Part shown: positions 1 through 6,879 of the stretch, piece by piece
How the letters are laid out: each line of letters opens with the position of its first letter
Numbering within the stretch: the stretch's first letter is position 1
Origin: Bacteroidales bacterium
GTDB lineage: Bacteria > Bacteroidota > Bacteroidia > Bacteroidales > GCA-2711565
Length of the DNA: 8,768 nt
Assembly: GCA_029938505.1 (NCBI GenBank)
Contig: JAOZUV010000063.1
Coordinates: forward strand, 1 to 8,768
Direction: 5' to 3'
Made by a program: the position numbers and the translations under genes
The notes under the pieces: model-generated
What the model saw: only the letters and a program-made list of their open reading frames with translations
Database searches by the model: none
What the model was told of the DNA's origin: nothing

Positions 1-1597
1 GGCCCATGCCAAACGCTTTGGGCGACACTCTTAAACTGGGAGGTGTTTGATAGCGTTTATACTCATTGGTGTTTACCAATTTTAAAATCCTTTTTACTAA
101 AGACTCTTCAAAGCCCAATTGAATTAAATCTTTTGGGCCTTTTCTTTTCTCAATATACTGATACAAAATCTCATCCAGGATGTCATAATCTGGCAATGAA
201 TCGGAATCCTTTTGATCAGGTCGCAGCTCTGCCGAAGGCGGCTTTGTAATTGTATTTACTGGGATGACTTCTTTTTCTCGGTTCATATATTTTGCCAGTT
301 CAAAAACCTCTGTTTTATACACATCACCAATCACCGATAAACCTCCATTCATATCGCCATAGAGTGTACCATAACCCACGGCAGCTTCACTTTTATTTGA
401 AGTATTTAGTAAAATATATCCGAATTTATTTGACAAAGCCATTAAGATAACTCCACGAATACGTGCTTGAATATTTTCTTCGGCAATATCAAAATGGGTG
501 TTTTTAAATTGTGTTTTTAAATCTTTACGGATGCTTTCATACGAATCCTTGATAGGGACGATTTCATAAGGACTCCCTATATTTTCAGCCAAGGCTTTGG
601 CATCATTGATTGAATGATCAGAGGAAAATTCAGAAGGCAATAAAATACATCTCACATTTTCACTACCCAAAGCTTCTGCCGCAATAACTGCTGTAACTGC
701 TGAATCAATACCGCCAGACAAGCCCAAAATAGCTTTTGAAAATCCTAACTTCTGAAAATAATTACGAACACCCATTACCAACCCATCATGAATTAATGCA
801 ATTTTTGAGAGGATGAGCAGGTCATTATCTGACTTTTGAAGATTATCCAAATCAAACACCCGAAAATCTTCTTCAAAATATTTTAACTCATCTATAATCT
901 CTCCATCGGCATTCATCGCTAAGGAGCCTCCGTCAAAAAGCAATTCAGTTTGTGCTCCCACATGATTTACATAAAACAACGGCAGTTCATACTTTTTCAC
1001 ATTCTCAAACAAGATATTTTTTCGAATATTAGCTTGGTCATAATCAAATGGTGAAGCCGCAATATTTATCATCACATCAGGATTGAGTTTATATAACTCA
1101 TCCATCGGATTGATTTTATAAAGAGGATCATTCCCGATATTCCATAAGTCCTCACAAATAGTGATGGCTAACTTCTTGCCTCTAAACTCTACAATCTCAA
1201 ATTTTCGGGAAGGCTCAAAATAACGATATTCATCAAAAATATCGTAATTCGGTAATAAGGCTTTATGATGTGTTGATTTTATTTTTTTATCGGCTATAAA
1301 TACTGCTGAATTAAACAAATTTTTTCCGTCAAATTCTGGATTACGGGTTGGCACTCCAATAATAACACCAATATTTTCAGTCATTGGAAGAATGGATAAA
1401 ACTGCATTCCAGCACTTATCTATATAATCATCAAATTCCAAAAAATCGCGTGGGGGGTAACCAGAAACAGCCAACTCAGCAAAAACAACTAAGTCGATAT
1501 TTTGCGATTTGGCATTTTCTATAGCTCCTTTAATCTTTGATAAATTCTGATCAAAATTCCCTATATGATAATTCAGTTGAGCTAATGCAATTTTCAA
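1..1597 (-). CDS. nadE: Glutamine-dependent NAD+ synthetase (partial, C-terminus off left edge)
   Basis: This enzyme makes NAD+ from deamido-NAD+, ATP and glutamine in the cytoplasm, the last step of NAD biosynthesis. Translating the minus strand from 1597 gives 532 residues with no stop. Residues 1-260 form a nitrilase-type glutaminase domain with the expected Glu-Lys-Cys triad at E41 (in FAELAVSGYPPRD), K112 (HHKALLP) and C148 (ITICEDLW). Residues 265-532 form the ATP-pyrophosphatase synthetase domain, with the PP-loop LSGGIDS at 293-299 and NTSNKSEAAVGYGTLYGD at 398-415. The last visible residues, SPKAFGMG, match the family's C-terminal end, so only about ten residues should be missing. 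The start is TTG: no in-frame ATG exists before the TAA at 1613-1615, and MKIALAQLN fits the family's N-terminus. It lies 18 bases downstream of a barrel gene, probably in one operon. Confidence 0.95.
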   Translation of the reverse strand, partial: MKIALAQLNYHIGNFDQNLSKIKGAIENAKSQNIDLVVFAELAVSGYPPRDFLEFDDYIDKCWNAVLSILPMTENIGVIIGVPTRNPEFDGKNLFNSAVFIADKKIKSTHHKALLPNYDIFDEYRYFEPSRKFEIVEFRGKKLAITICEDLWNIGNDPLYKINPMDELYKLNPDVMINIAASPFDYDQANIRKNILFENVKKYELPLFYVNHVGAQTELLFDGGSLAMNADGEIIDELKYFEEDFRVFDLDNLQKSDNDLLILSKIALIHDGLVMGVRNYFQKLGFSKAILGLSGGIDSAVTAVIAAEALGSENVRCILLPSEFSSDHSINDAKALAENIGSPYEIVPIKDSYESIRKDLKTQFKNTHFDIAEENIQARIRGVILMALSNKFGYILLNTSNKSEAAVGYGTLYGDMNGGLSVIGDVYKTEVFELAKYMNREKEVIPVNTITKPPSAELRPDQKDSDSLPDYDILDEILYQYIEKRKGPKDLIQLGFEESLVKRILKLVNTNEYKRYQTPPSLRVSPKAFGMG

Positions 1598-1604
1598 TGT
1601 ATAT

Positions 1605-1610
1605 CCTCCC
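1605..1610 (-). promoter_or_regulatory. Shine-Dalgarno site deciding the nadE TTG start
   Basis: On the minus strand GGGAGG, followed by A, lies seven bases before the TTG at 1597. This is textbook spacing to an anti-SD CCUCC. It argues against the alternative in-frame TTG at 1612, whose codon overlaps the motif. Strong SD sites are uncommon in Bacteroidota, so it may compensate for the weak TTG. Confidence 0.7.
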
Positions 1611-1615
1611 AATTA

Positions 1616-2305
1616 TTAAAACAATATTCCTATATAAAATTCTAAGTAGTTATTGATTGACTTATGATTGATGTCAGAATGATAATTATTTTGATTTTTT
1701 AAAACATCTGTAATCCCATTATTAAAATTAATACCCGCGAGTAATTTTGTGACTCCATCTACATTAAATTCAGCACCAATCCCAACAATCATTGAAACCC
1801 TCATCGACTTTAAATTATTTTTAAAATCTTTTTCGTCTTTATCTTCAAAGATCCCGCCCTCTAATACAAATTTATCTTTAACTTTTGCTGAAAGTAAAAT
1901 GTTTGCTCCAAATCCAAATACGCCAAAGAATCTAACTCCTGATATTTCATTTATTTTCATTTTCAAGGTAAAAGGAAGCTCAATATATTTAAAATTATAG
2001 GTTCTTGATAATTCCCCTACCCCTCCATAAGCAACTAAATCGTCTTCATAATTCAAGGTTCCATTCTGAAAAAGTATGTTTAATCCCGTATTAATACTGT
2101 AATTCTCCATTAAATAAAATTCAGCCAATAATCCCCAGGAAAACCCAAATTTACTTCCATCAGTCTCGTAACCTTCCGAACTAGGGTTCATCCACCCAAT
2201 ATTAGGAGCCACTTTAAATCCAAATACAAATGGTTTTTCTTGTGCTTTTATGCTGGAATTAGTAAAAATAAAAACTAGAACACTGATTATAAATAATTTT
2301 TTCAT
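1616..2305 (-). CDS. PorT-like outer-membrane beta-barrel protein
   Basis: This 229-residue protein is predicted to be an outer-membrane beta-barrel of the PorT-like family (OMP_b-brl_2 type). A Sec signal peptide covers residues 1-21, with cleavage expected after SIKA before Gln22. The mature part alternates short amphipathic strands with turns, including GFKVAPNIGW near the N-terminus, YIELPFTLKMK in the middle and GFGANILLSAK after it. It ends in EFYIGILF, an aromatic C-terminus of the kind recognised by the BAM machinery. The ATG at 2305 gives a complete signal peptide. Its stop is 18 bases before nadE, so the two are probably cotranscribed, though no functional link is obvious. It is a paralogue of the divergent gene at 2502: both share FGxKV near the N-terminus and an I-x-(V/L)-P-F strand. 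PorT itself belongs to type IX secretion, but most members of this broad family have no known role. Confidence 0.85.
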   Translation of the reverse strand: MKKLFIISVLVFIFTNSSIKAQEKPFVFGFKVAPNIGWMNPSSEGYETDGSKFGFSWGLLAEFYLMENYSINTGLNILFQNGTLNYEDDLVAYGGVGELSRTYNFKYIELPFTLKMKINEISGVRFFGVFGFGANILLSAKVKDKFVLEGGIFEDKDEKDFKNNLKSMRVSMIVGIGAEFNVDGVTKLLAGINFNNGITDVLKNQNNYHSDINHKSINNYLEFYIGILF

Positions 2306-2359
2306 GACAATTTTAATTAAGCAATTTTAAATAAAAGTAATTCATATTTCATCATAATC

Positions 2360-2381
2360 ATTTCATTTCATGAAAAGAAAT
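2360..2381. promoter_or_regulatory. 22-bp near-palindrome, candidate operator between divergent barrel genes
   Basis: The site reads ATTTCATTTCA on the left and TGAAAAGAAAT on the right. Ten of the eleven position pairs are complementary; the one mismatch is 2365/2376. It lies about 55 bases before the minus-strand start at 2305 and 120 bases before the plus-strand start at 2502. That is a plausible place for a dimeric regulator controlling both genes. AT-rich DNA throws up such symmetry by chance, so this is only a candidate. Confidence 0.35.
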
Positions 2382-2429
2382 ATCAAATAATTTATGTTGA
2401 CAAAATAAAGACTAAGGTGATTATTTTCA

Positions 2430-2437
2430 TACCTTTG
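2430..2437 (+). promoter_or_regulatory. Bacteroidota-type -7 promoter element for the 2502 gene
   Basis: TACCTTTG matches the TAnnTTTG -7 consensus of the Bacteroidota housekeeping sigma factor. Transcription would start near 2441-2446, leaving an AT-rich leader of about 60 bases before the ATG at 2502. No good -33 TTTG lies at the usual distance. A TTGACA occurs at 2397-2402, too far upstream to pair with this element. Confidence 0.45.
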
Positions 2438-2501
2438 TGTGCAAAATTTTTAATAATTCAATATATTAGAAATAACACATAAAAATAAGCTTTATTATAA
2501 T

Positions 2502-3125
2502 ATGAAAAAAAGCATTTTACTTCTCTCATTTATCATTTTAACAAGCGCTGCTTTTGCGCAATTTACTTTTGGGCCTAAAGTTGGCTATAATTCAGCCAAG
2601 TTAAGTTTAGACCGTAGCGATATCAATTCGGAACTTAAGAATAATTTTCAGTTTGGCATATTTTTAAGAATAGGAAGAACGATTTACGTTCAACCTGAGG
2701 TTAACTGGGTAAGCCAGGGAAGTATCTTCAAAACATCTGAAGGTGCTGGATTTACAGATGAGTTTGAACAAGAGGTAAAGCTAAATACCATTCAAGTACC
2801 ATTTATGATTGGGGCAAAAGTCATCAACCTAAAAATGTTTAACCTTCGTGTTTTTGGTGGACCAACAGCTTCTTTTATCACTAAGGTTAAAATCGACAAT
2901 AAATTAGCCACAGGTATTGAACCAATTTCAGAAGCTGATCTCGAAGATATTATTTGGAGTTTTCAGGTAGGCGCAGGATTCGATATTGTTAAACTTACCT
3001 TCGGTATCCGTTATAATTTTGGAATTAACAATGTGATGAAAACCGTTCAAATTGAGGAAAATCCTGTTGAATTTAGTTCCAAAACGAATGGCTTTAATGT
3101 CACCGTTGGCTTAAAATTATTCTAA
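2502..3125 (+). CDS. PorT-like outer-membrane beta-barrel protein
   Basis: This 207-residue protein has a clear Sec signal peptide, residues 1-19, cleaved after SAAFA before Gln20. The rest looks like a small outer-membrane barrel of the PorT-like family: FTFGPKVGYNSAKL at the N-terminus, YVQPEVNWVSQG, LNTIQVPFMIGAKV in the middle, and a final strand NVTVGLKLF ending in Phe. The I-Q-V-P-F strand followed by FGGPTASFITKVK is where it best matches its divergent paralogue at 1616-2305. The ATG at 2502 begins the signal peptide; no Shine-Dalgarno is visible, which is normal here. A strong intrinsic terminator follows 29 bases after the stop, so it is probably a single-gene transcript that only partly reads into gldB. 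A type IX secretion role is possible given the GldB neighbour, but nothing in the sequence proves it. Confidence 0.87.
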   Translation: MKKSILLLSFIILTSAAFAQFTFGPKVGYNSAKLSLDRSDINSELKNNFQFGIFLRIGRTIYVQPEVNWVSQGSIFKTSEGAGFTDEFEQEVKLNTIQVPFMIGAKVINLKMFNLRVFGGPTASFITKVKIDNKLATGIEPISEADLEDIIWSFQVGAGFDIVKLTFGIRYNFGINNVMKTVQIEENPVEFSSKTNGFNVTVGLKLF

Positions 3126-3154
3126 GACAATAAAAATCATAATCATACGTATTT

Positions 3155-3193
3155 AAAATGTCAGGTTCTTAATCTGACATTTTTTTTATTTTT
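3155..3193 (+). terminator. Intrinsic terminator after the barrel gene, abutting gldB
   Basis: A perfect 10-bp stem (3155-3164 AAAATGTCAG with 3174-3183 CTGACATTTT) encloses a nine-base loop. It is followed by an almost unbroken T-tract to 3193. This is a textbook Rho-independent terminator for the 2502 gene. The gldB ATG at 3199 follows within six bases, so the T-tract occupies the position of gldB's ribosome-binding region. Confidence 0.85.
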
Positions 3194-3198
3194 ATAAG

Positions 3199-4206
3199 AT
3201 GCTAAAAAAAACACTTTACTTATTAGGTTTCCTAATACTGGGAATTCTTTCTTGCAGCAATGATTCTTCTAGAAAGTTGAATTTTGATGTATCAGAAATT
3301 AACATTCCAAATTTCAAGATTGAACGTTATGAGCAAAATCTTTTTAGCATCGACACCCTTAATTTCTTAGATGGGTTAACTGGAATTCAGCATAAGTATA
3401 GCACATTTCTTGGTGTTGAAAATCTTAATACAGAAAACATCCAACCCCTTATTAACTATGTTACAAATCCAAAACTAATAGCATTAAATAATGAGGTGAA
3501 ACGAAATTATGAAGACCTTTCCTTTTTAGAAAAAGAATTAAAAACAACTTTTCAATATTATCAACATTATTTCCCAAAATCAAAGCTACCACTTGTTTAC
3601 ACCTATATTTCAGGTTTACAGTTTGAAGCTCCCGTACAACTTTCTTCCGAAGCCATGGTCATTGGTTTAGACTTATATTTGGGCTCCGATTTTAAGGAAT
3701 ACAAAACCTTGGGAATACCTGCATATAAATCAGCCCGCATGACGAAGGATTATATTTCCGTGGATTGTATGAAAGAATTTGCCCACATCCATCTTTTCGA
3801 AAACAGAGAGAAGAATACCTTTTTAGATGAGATTATCGAAAATGCCAAAACACTCTATTTTTTAGATGCCATGCTTCCTGAAAAGGCAGATCATCTCAAA
3901 ATTGGCTATACCAAAAATCAATTAAAATGGTGTATTGAAAATGAACAAAATATTTGGGCCTTCTTTATTGATAAGCAAATATTATATTCGGCAAACTATG
4001 AGAACACCCGAAAATTTACTCAGGATGGACCTTTCACTCTTGCTTTCTCCAAAAATGCACCTGCCATGATTGGGAATTGGGTTGGATGGCAAATACTTCG
4101 TTCGTATATGAATAATAATCCTGATATAGAACTCCAAAATTTATTAAAGGAAAGGGATGCAAAAAAAATTCTAAAACTTTCGGGATATAAACCAAAACAA
4201 AAATAG
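3199..4206 (+). CDS. gldB: Gliding motility lipoprotein GldB
   Basis: The 335-residue product matches GldB, a lipoprotein needed for gliding in Flavobacterium and found widely in Bacteroidota with type IX secretion; its biochemical role is not known. Residues 1-18 are a type II signal peptide ending in the lipobox ILSC, so Cys19 would be acylated. Family landmarks seen in order are IERYEQNLF (41-49), YYQHYFPKSKLP (120-131), VIGLDLYLGSD (154-164), FLDAMLPEKADHLKIGYT (221-238), QLKWCIENEQNIWAFFI (241-257), GNWVGWQILRSYM (292-304) and the terminal SGYKPK. Length is normal and the frame is intact. No gldC follows, although the two genes sit together in Flavobacterium; the next gene is convergent. 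The start is set by the signal peptide. An intrinsic terminator sits directly upstream, so expression depends on readthrough or on a promoter inside the barrel gene. Confidence 0.9.
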   Translation: MLKKTLYLLGFLILGILSCSNDSSRKLNFDVSEINIPNFKIERYEQNLFSIDTLNFLDGLTGIQHKYSTFLGVENLNTENIQPLINYVTNPKLIALNNEVKRNYEDLSFLEKELKTTFQYYQHYFPKSKLPLVYTYISGLQFEAPVQLSSEAMVIGLDLYLGSDFKEYKTLGIPAYKSARMTKDYISVDCMKEFAHIHLFENREKNTFLDEIIENAKTLYFLDAMLPEKADHLKIGYTKNQLKWCIENEQNIWAFFIDKQILYSANYENTRKFTQDGPFTLAFSKNAPAMIGNWVGWQILRSYMNNNPDIELQNLLKERDAKKILKLSGYKPKQK

Positions 4207-4243
4207 TTTCATTAAATTGTCTTACTATTTTCCCATACTTATT

Positions 4244-6079
4244 TTAATCCTTTAATAATTTATCTATCAACGAAAGCAACTTAGTTTTATCAATAGGTTT
4301 AGAAATATAATCATCGCAACCTACTTCAAGTGCTTTTTCCTTATCACCTGAAATTGCATATGCTGTCTGAGCAATGATTGAAATATTTGGATGATTTTTT
4401 TTAATGACTTTTGTTGCCTCATAGCCATTCATTACGGGCATATTTAGATCCATTAACACCAAATCAATCATGTTATTTTTATCGCAATATTTTATAGCAG
4501 CATTACCATTTTGGGCCCATTTTACTTCATGCCCAGCTTTTTCAAGAATTGTTTCTAATAAAAAGTAACTTGTTTCAACATCGTCAACAACTAAAATTTT
4601 ATAACTCTTTTTATTCTTTGATAGTTCAGCATTTGAAACATTTGTAATACTTATTAATCCATTGGGTTCTTCTGAATTTACATAAGGGATCGTAAAATAA
4701 AATATGGAGCCTTTGCCAAATTCACTTTCTACCCAAATATTGCCACCTAGCATTTCTACATAAGCTCTTGCGATAGATAAACCCAAGCCTACCCCTTGAA
4801 TAGTGTTTTGTTTATCATTTGAAGCTTGAACAAAACGATCGAAAATTGATTTTCGCATATCATTTTTAATTCCTATACCCGTATCTTTTACATAAAACTC
4901 TATGTTCTCATCTTTCTTCTCGTATCCAAATTCAATATTGCCATTATTACTGTATTTTATCGCATTTTTAACAAAATTGGTAAGTATGGCATAGGTTTTT
5001 TCTTTATCTGTTTTTATGATAGCTTCCTTTTCATTTAATGGGGCTTTAAGAATCAGATGCATACCTTTACTTTCAACTTCTGGTTTGAAGAAATTATAAA
5101 TATCTGCTAATTGTTCATTGATGTTAGTTTCTGAAATAAAAACCTCCATTTGCCCTGATTCCACTTTTGAAATGTCTATCAAATCATTAATTATATTGAG
5201 CATACGTGCACCACTTCTCTCAATGATACCAATATATCTATTTTGTTCAGCACCAGAAAGTTTAGGCTCCTTTAACAAATCAGCAAAGCCTAGAATTCCA
5301 TTCATAGGAGTCCTGATTTCATGGCTCATATTAGCCAAAAAAGAAGATTTTAAACGATCAGATTCTTCGGCTTTTTCCTTTGCCTTTACAAGACTTTTCG
5401 TTCTATCTTCTACCTTTGACTCGAGCTCTTCATTCATTTTCTTCAATCTTAAATTTGATTTGATTTTAGTTCTATATTGAAAAAATATAAAAATTGCTGA
5501 AGCAATAAGCATAAGCATAATAGCCGCATACAAAGTGTTTAAAGCCCTCTGTTTCTGAATAATAATATTTTTATCGGTATCTTCTTTTGATTTTAAAGCT
5601 TGTTTTTTTGCTTCTTGTTCAAATGAGAATTCAAGTTCTAACTGATTTATTTCAGCAATTTGCTTATCAGCAAAGATTGCTCCCTGAATATTTGAATAAA
5701 GTTTGAAATATATTAAAGCATTTTTATAATCTTTCTGGTTTTCATACATCTCCGACAGCCAATTATAATTTTGAAGTACAACTCTTTTCAAATTATTGGC
5801 TTTAGCAATTTGCAAACTTTGATGGAATGAGTCAAGAGCTTCATCATATTGCCCTTTCAATGAATAAAGACGTCCGAAATTTTTTAAATTAATCGCTTCC
5901 AAATTTTTGGTCTGATAAAGTCTACTTTCATTTATAGCTAAATCATAATAATATAATGCACTATCATATTTTTCAAGACGTCTAAATACATTTCCAATAT
6001 TATTTAAAGCAGCAGCATGTCTTTCTTTAAGGATTAAATTAGAAGGAGAAATATTAAGCGCTGATTTATAATAATACAA
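4244..6079 (-). CDS. TPR hybrid sensor histidine kinase, C-terminal part of a frameshifted gene
   Basis: This 611-residue frame carries most of an inner-membrane hybrid sensor kinase. Residues 1-130 are TPR units (for example [20 protein letters not shown]), 140-178 a probable coiled coil, and about 182-200 a membrane helix. A second coiled coil leads to the HisKA H-box [15 protein letters not shown] with phospho-accepting H253. The ATPase domain has N372 in the N-box, DTGIG at 399-403 and GVGLGL at 429-434. A receiver domain spans 493-610 with D499/D500, phospho-acceptor D544, T572 and K594. All catalytic residues are present. There is no DNA-binding output domain. The frame has no credible start of its own: 6079 is a TTG inside a TPR, the open frame extends upstream to 6166, and the preceding ORF supplies the missing signal peptide and TPRs. 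With one base restored, this part becomes residues 215-825 (H467, D758). Confidence 0.9.
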   Translation of the reverse strand: MYYYKSALNISPSNLILKERHAAALNNIGNVFRRLEKYDSALYYYDLAINESRLYQTKNLEAINLKNFGRLYSLKGQYDEALDSFHQSLQIAKANNLKRVVLQNYNWLSEMYENQKDYKNALIYFKLYSNIQGAIFADKQIAEINQLELEFSFEQEAKKQALKSKEDTDKNIIIQKQRALNTLYAAIMLMLIASAIFIFFQYRTKIKSNLRLKKMNEELESKVEDRTKSLVKAKEKAEESDRLKSSFLANMSHEIRTPMNGILGFADLLKEPKLSGAEQNRYIGIIERSGARMLNIINDLIDISKVESGQMEVFISETNINEQLADIYNFFKPEVESKGMHLILKAPLNEKEAIIKTDKEKTYAILTNFVKNAIKYSNNGNIEFGYEKKDENIEFYVKDTGIGIKNDMRKSIFDRFVQASNDKQNTIQGVGLGLSIARAYVEMLGGNIWVESEFGKGSIFYFTIPYVNSEEPNGLISITNVSNAELSKNKKSYKILVVDDVETSYFLLETILEKAGHEVKWAQNGNAAIKYCDKNNMIDLVLMDLNMPVMNGYEATKVIKKNHPNISIIAQTAYAISGDKEKALEVGCDDYISKPIDKTKLLSLIDKLLKD

Positions 6080-6117
6080 TGAAGAATCATATATTTCCTC
6101 ATACCAATAATAAGACC

Positions 6118-6166
6118 CTATTGATATATAAATACTCGATATATAAGAGCCCTGTTCAATGAACGC
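6118..6166 (-). other. Frameshift junction joining the two halves of the sensor kinase gene
   Basis: The upstream frame stops at TAG 6118-6120, and the downstream frame is open only from 6166 (TAA at 6167-6169). The shift must therefore lie between them. Adding one base restores frame: after KRSL the chain continues through [19 protein letters not shown] into the TPRs of the downstream frame. The spacing then fits a canonical TPR. A lost G in the minus-strand GGG run (6150-6152) would suffice. No slippery heptamer is visible. Confidence 0.85.
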
Positions 6167-6720
6167 TTACTATACTTTAAAGCTACTTCATTGTTTCCAA
6201 GCTGTCGATTTATAATGCCCAAATTATTTAAAACAGGAATTAGCCAATGTGTATTATTTTCTTTTTTTAATATTTCATAAGATTTCGAATGATATTCAAA
6301 CGATTTTTGAAGTGAACCGTGGTATCTAAAAATAGATCCTAAGTGATCCATAACCAGAGCAACACCAAGCTTATTATTAAGTGATTTAAAAATAGCGTAG
6401 GAATCTAAGAAAGCTTTAAATGCTTCGCTATTATCACCTTTATTCTGTTGCATTATACCTAAAAGCAATAATGTATTAGCTAGTTTACTTGAATCATTTT
6501 CAAGTCTGGTTTGATCAATGAATTGTTGAGCTTTTAGGATAGCTTCACTATAACTATTTAATTGGTATAATTCATTCAAATATTCATGAATCTGTTTTTT
6601 TTGCATTGATTGTGTTGAAGAGAGTATAGATTTACGAGATGAATCTAAATTTTGTGAATACAATCCATTCAAAAAAAAGATAAAAGAGATCAATAAAACA
6701 TTTCTTATCCAATAATTCAT
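6118..6720 (-). CDS. N-terminal part of the frameshifted TPR sensor kinase
   Basis: This 200-residue frame starts with a signal peptide or signal anchor (residues 1-22, hydrophobic stretch [15 protein letters not shown]) followed by TPR helices. Units are visible at about 80-113 ([21 protein letters not shown]), 120-152 ([20 protein letters not shown]) and 161-188 ([20 protein letters not shown]). The third breaks off: the last twelve residues, [12 protein letters not shown], are out-of-frame sequence with no TPR pattern. The exported TPR domain would serve as the periplasmic sensing part of the kinase encoded directly downstream at 4244-6166. On its own it could be only a secreted TPR fragment. 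The ATG at 6720 begins the signal sequence, with no Shine-Dalgarno visible. If the frameshift is real in the organism, both halves are a pseudogene; if it is a sequencing error, they are one functional gene of 825 codons. Confidence 0.85.
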   Translation of the reverse strand: MNYWIRNVLLISFIFFLNGLYSQNLDSSRKSILSSTQSMQKKQIHEYLNELYQLNSYSEAILKAQQFIDQTRLENDSSKLANTLLLLGIMQQNKGDNSEAFKAFLDSYAIFKSLNNKLGVALVMDHLGSIFRYHGSLQKSFEYHSKSYEILKKENNTHWLIPVLNNLGIINRQLGNNEVALKYSKRSLNRALIYRVFIYQ

Positions 6721-6826
6721 ATGTTATAAATTAAGCAATGCTGAATATATTATTTAAAAACAATAATGTATTAAATCTGACAGTTATAATAAGAACAGTC
6801 TGTAAAAAGAGCTTTACTTTAAGAGA

Positions 6827-6834
6827 CAAATATA
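6827..6834 (-). promoter_or_regulatory. Possible -7 promoter element for the sensor kinase
   Basis: On the minus strand TATATTTG fits the Bacteroidota -7 consensus TAnnTTTG. Transcription would start near 6820, giving a leader of about 100 bases before the ATG at 6720. No clear -33 element accompanies it, and the motif could arise by chance in such AT-rich DNA. Confidence 0.25.
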
Positions 6835-6838
6835 CAAA

Positions 6839-6874
6839 ATAGGTATATAGATGTAACTACGTCTTTATACCTAT
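6839..6874 (+). promoter_or_regulatory. 36-base dyad in the comM leader (hairpin or operator)
   Basis: The outer arms ATAGGTATA (6839-6847) and TATACCTAT (6866-6874) are perfect complements. Inside them, AGATGTA (6849-6855) faces TACGTCT (6858-6864) with one T:G wobble. Only 6848/6865 is a plain mismatch. As RNA this makes a long hairpin ending five bases before the comM ATG at 6880, covering the ribosome's landing site. As DNA it could be an operator for a dimeric repressor. It lacks a T-tract on either side, so it is not a terminator. Confidence 0.5.
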
Positions 6875-6879
6875 ATTCT

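Noticed and set aside
43..249. Plus-strand 68-residue ORF
   Set aside because: It lies antisense to nadE, which has clear catalytic motifs here; the ORF product has no recognisable pattern.
1610..1612. Alternative nadE start at the upstream in-frame TTG
   Set aside because: It would overlap the Shine-Dalgarno motif, has no site of its own, and adds five residues not expected in the family.
1749..2000. Plus-strand 83-residue ORF
   Set aside because: Antisense shadow of the barrel gene at 1616-2305, with no signal or domain of its own.
2397..2425. Sigma70-like promoter, TTGACA with a 17-base spacer
   Set aside because: The -10 equivalent (ATTATT) is poor, and Bacteroidota housekeeping promoters use a different -33/-7 pattern; the TACCTTTG element nearby fits better.
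5118..5480. Plus-strand 120-residue ORF
   Set aside because: Antisense to the HisKA region of the sensor kinase; its Ser/Phe-rich product is what that reverse frame would produce.
6118..6166. Programmed -1 ribosomal frameshifting in the sensor kinase
   Set aside because: The overlap contains no X-XXY-YYZ heptamer and no obvious downstream stimulatory structure; a mutation or sequencing error is simpler.
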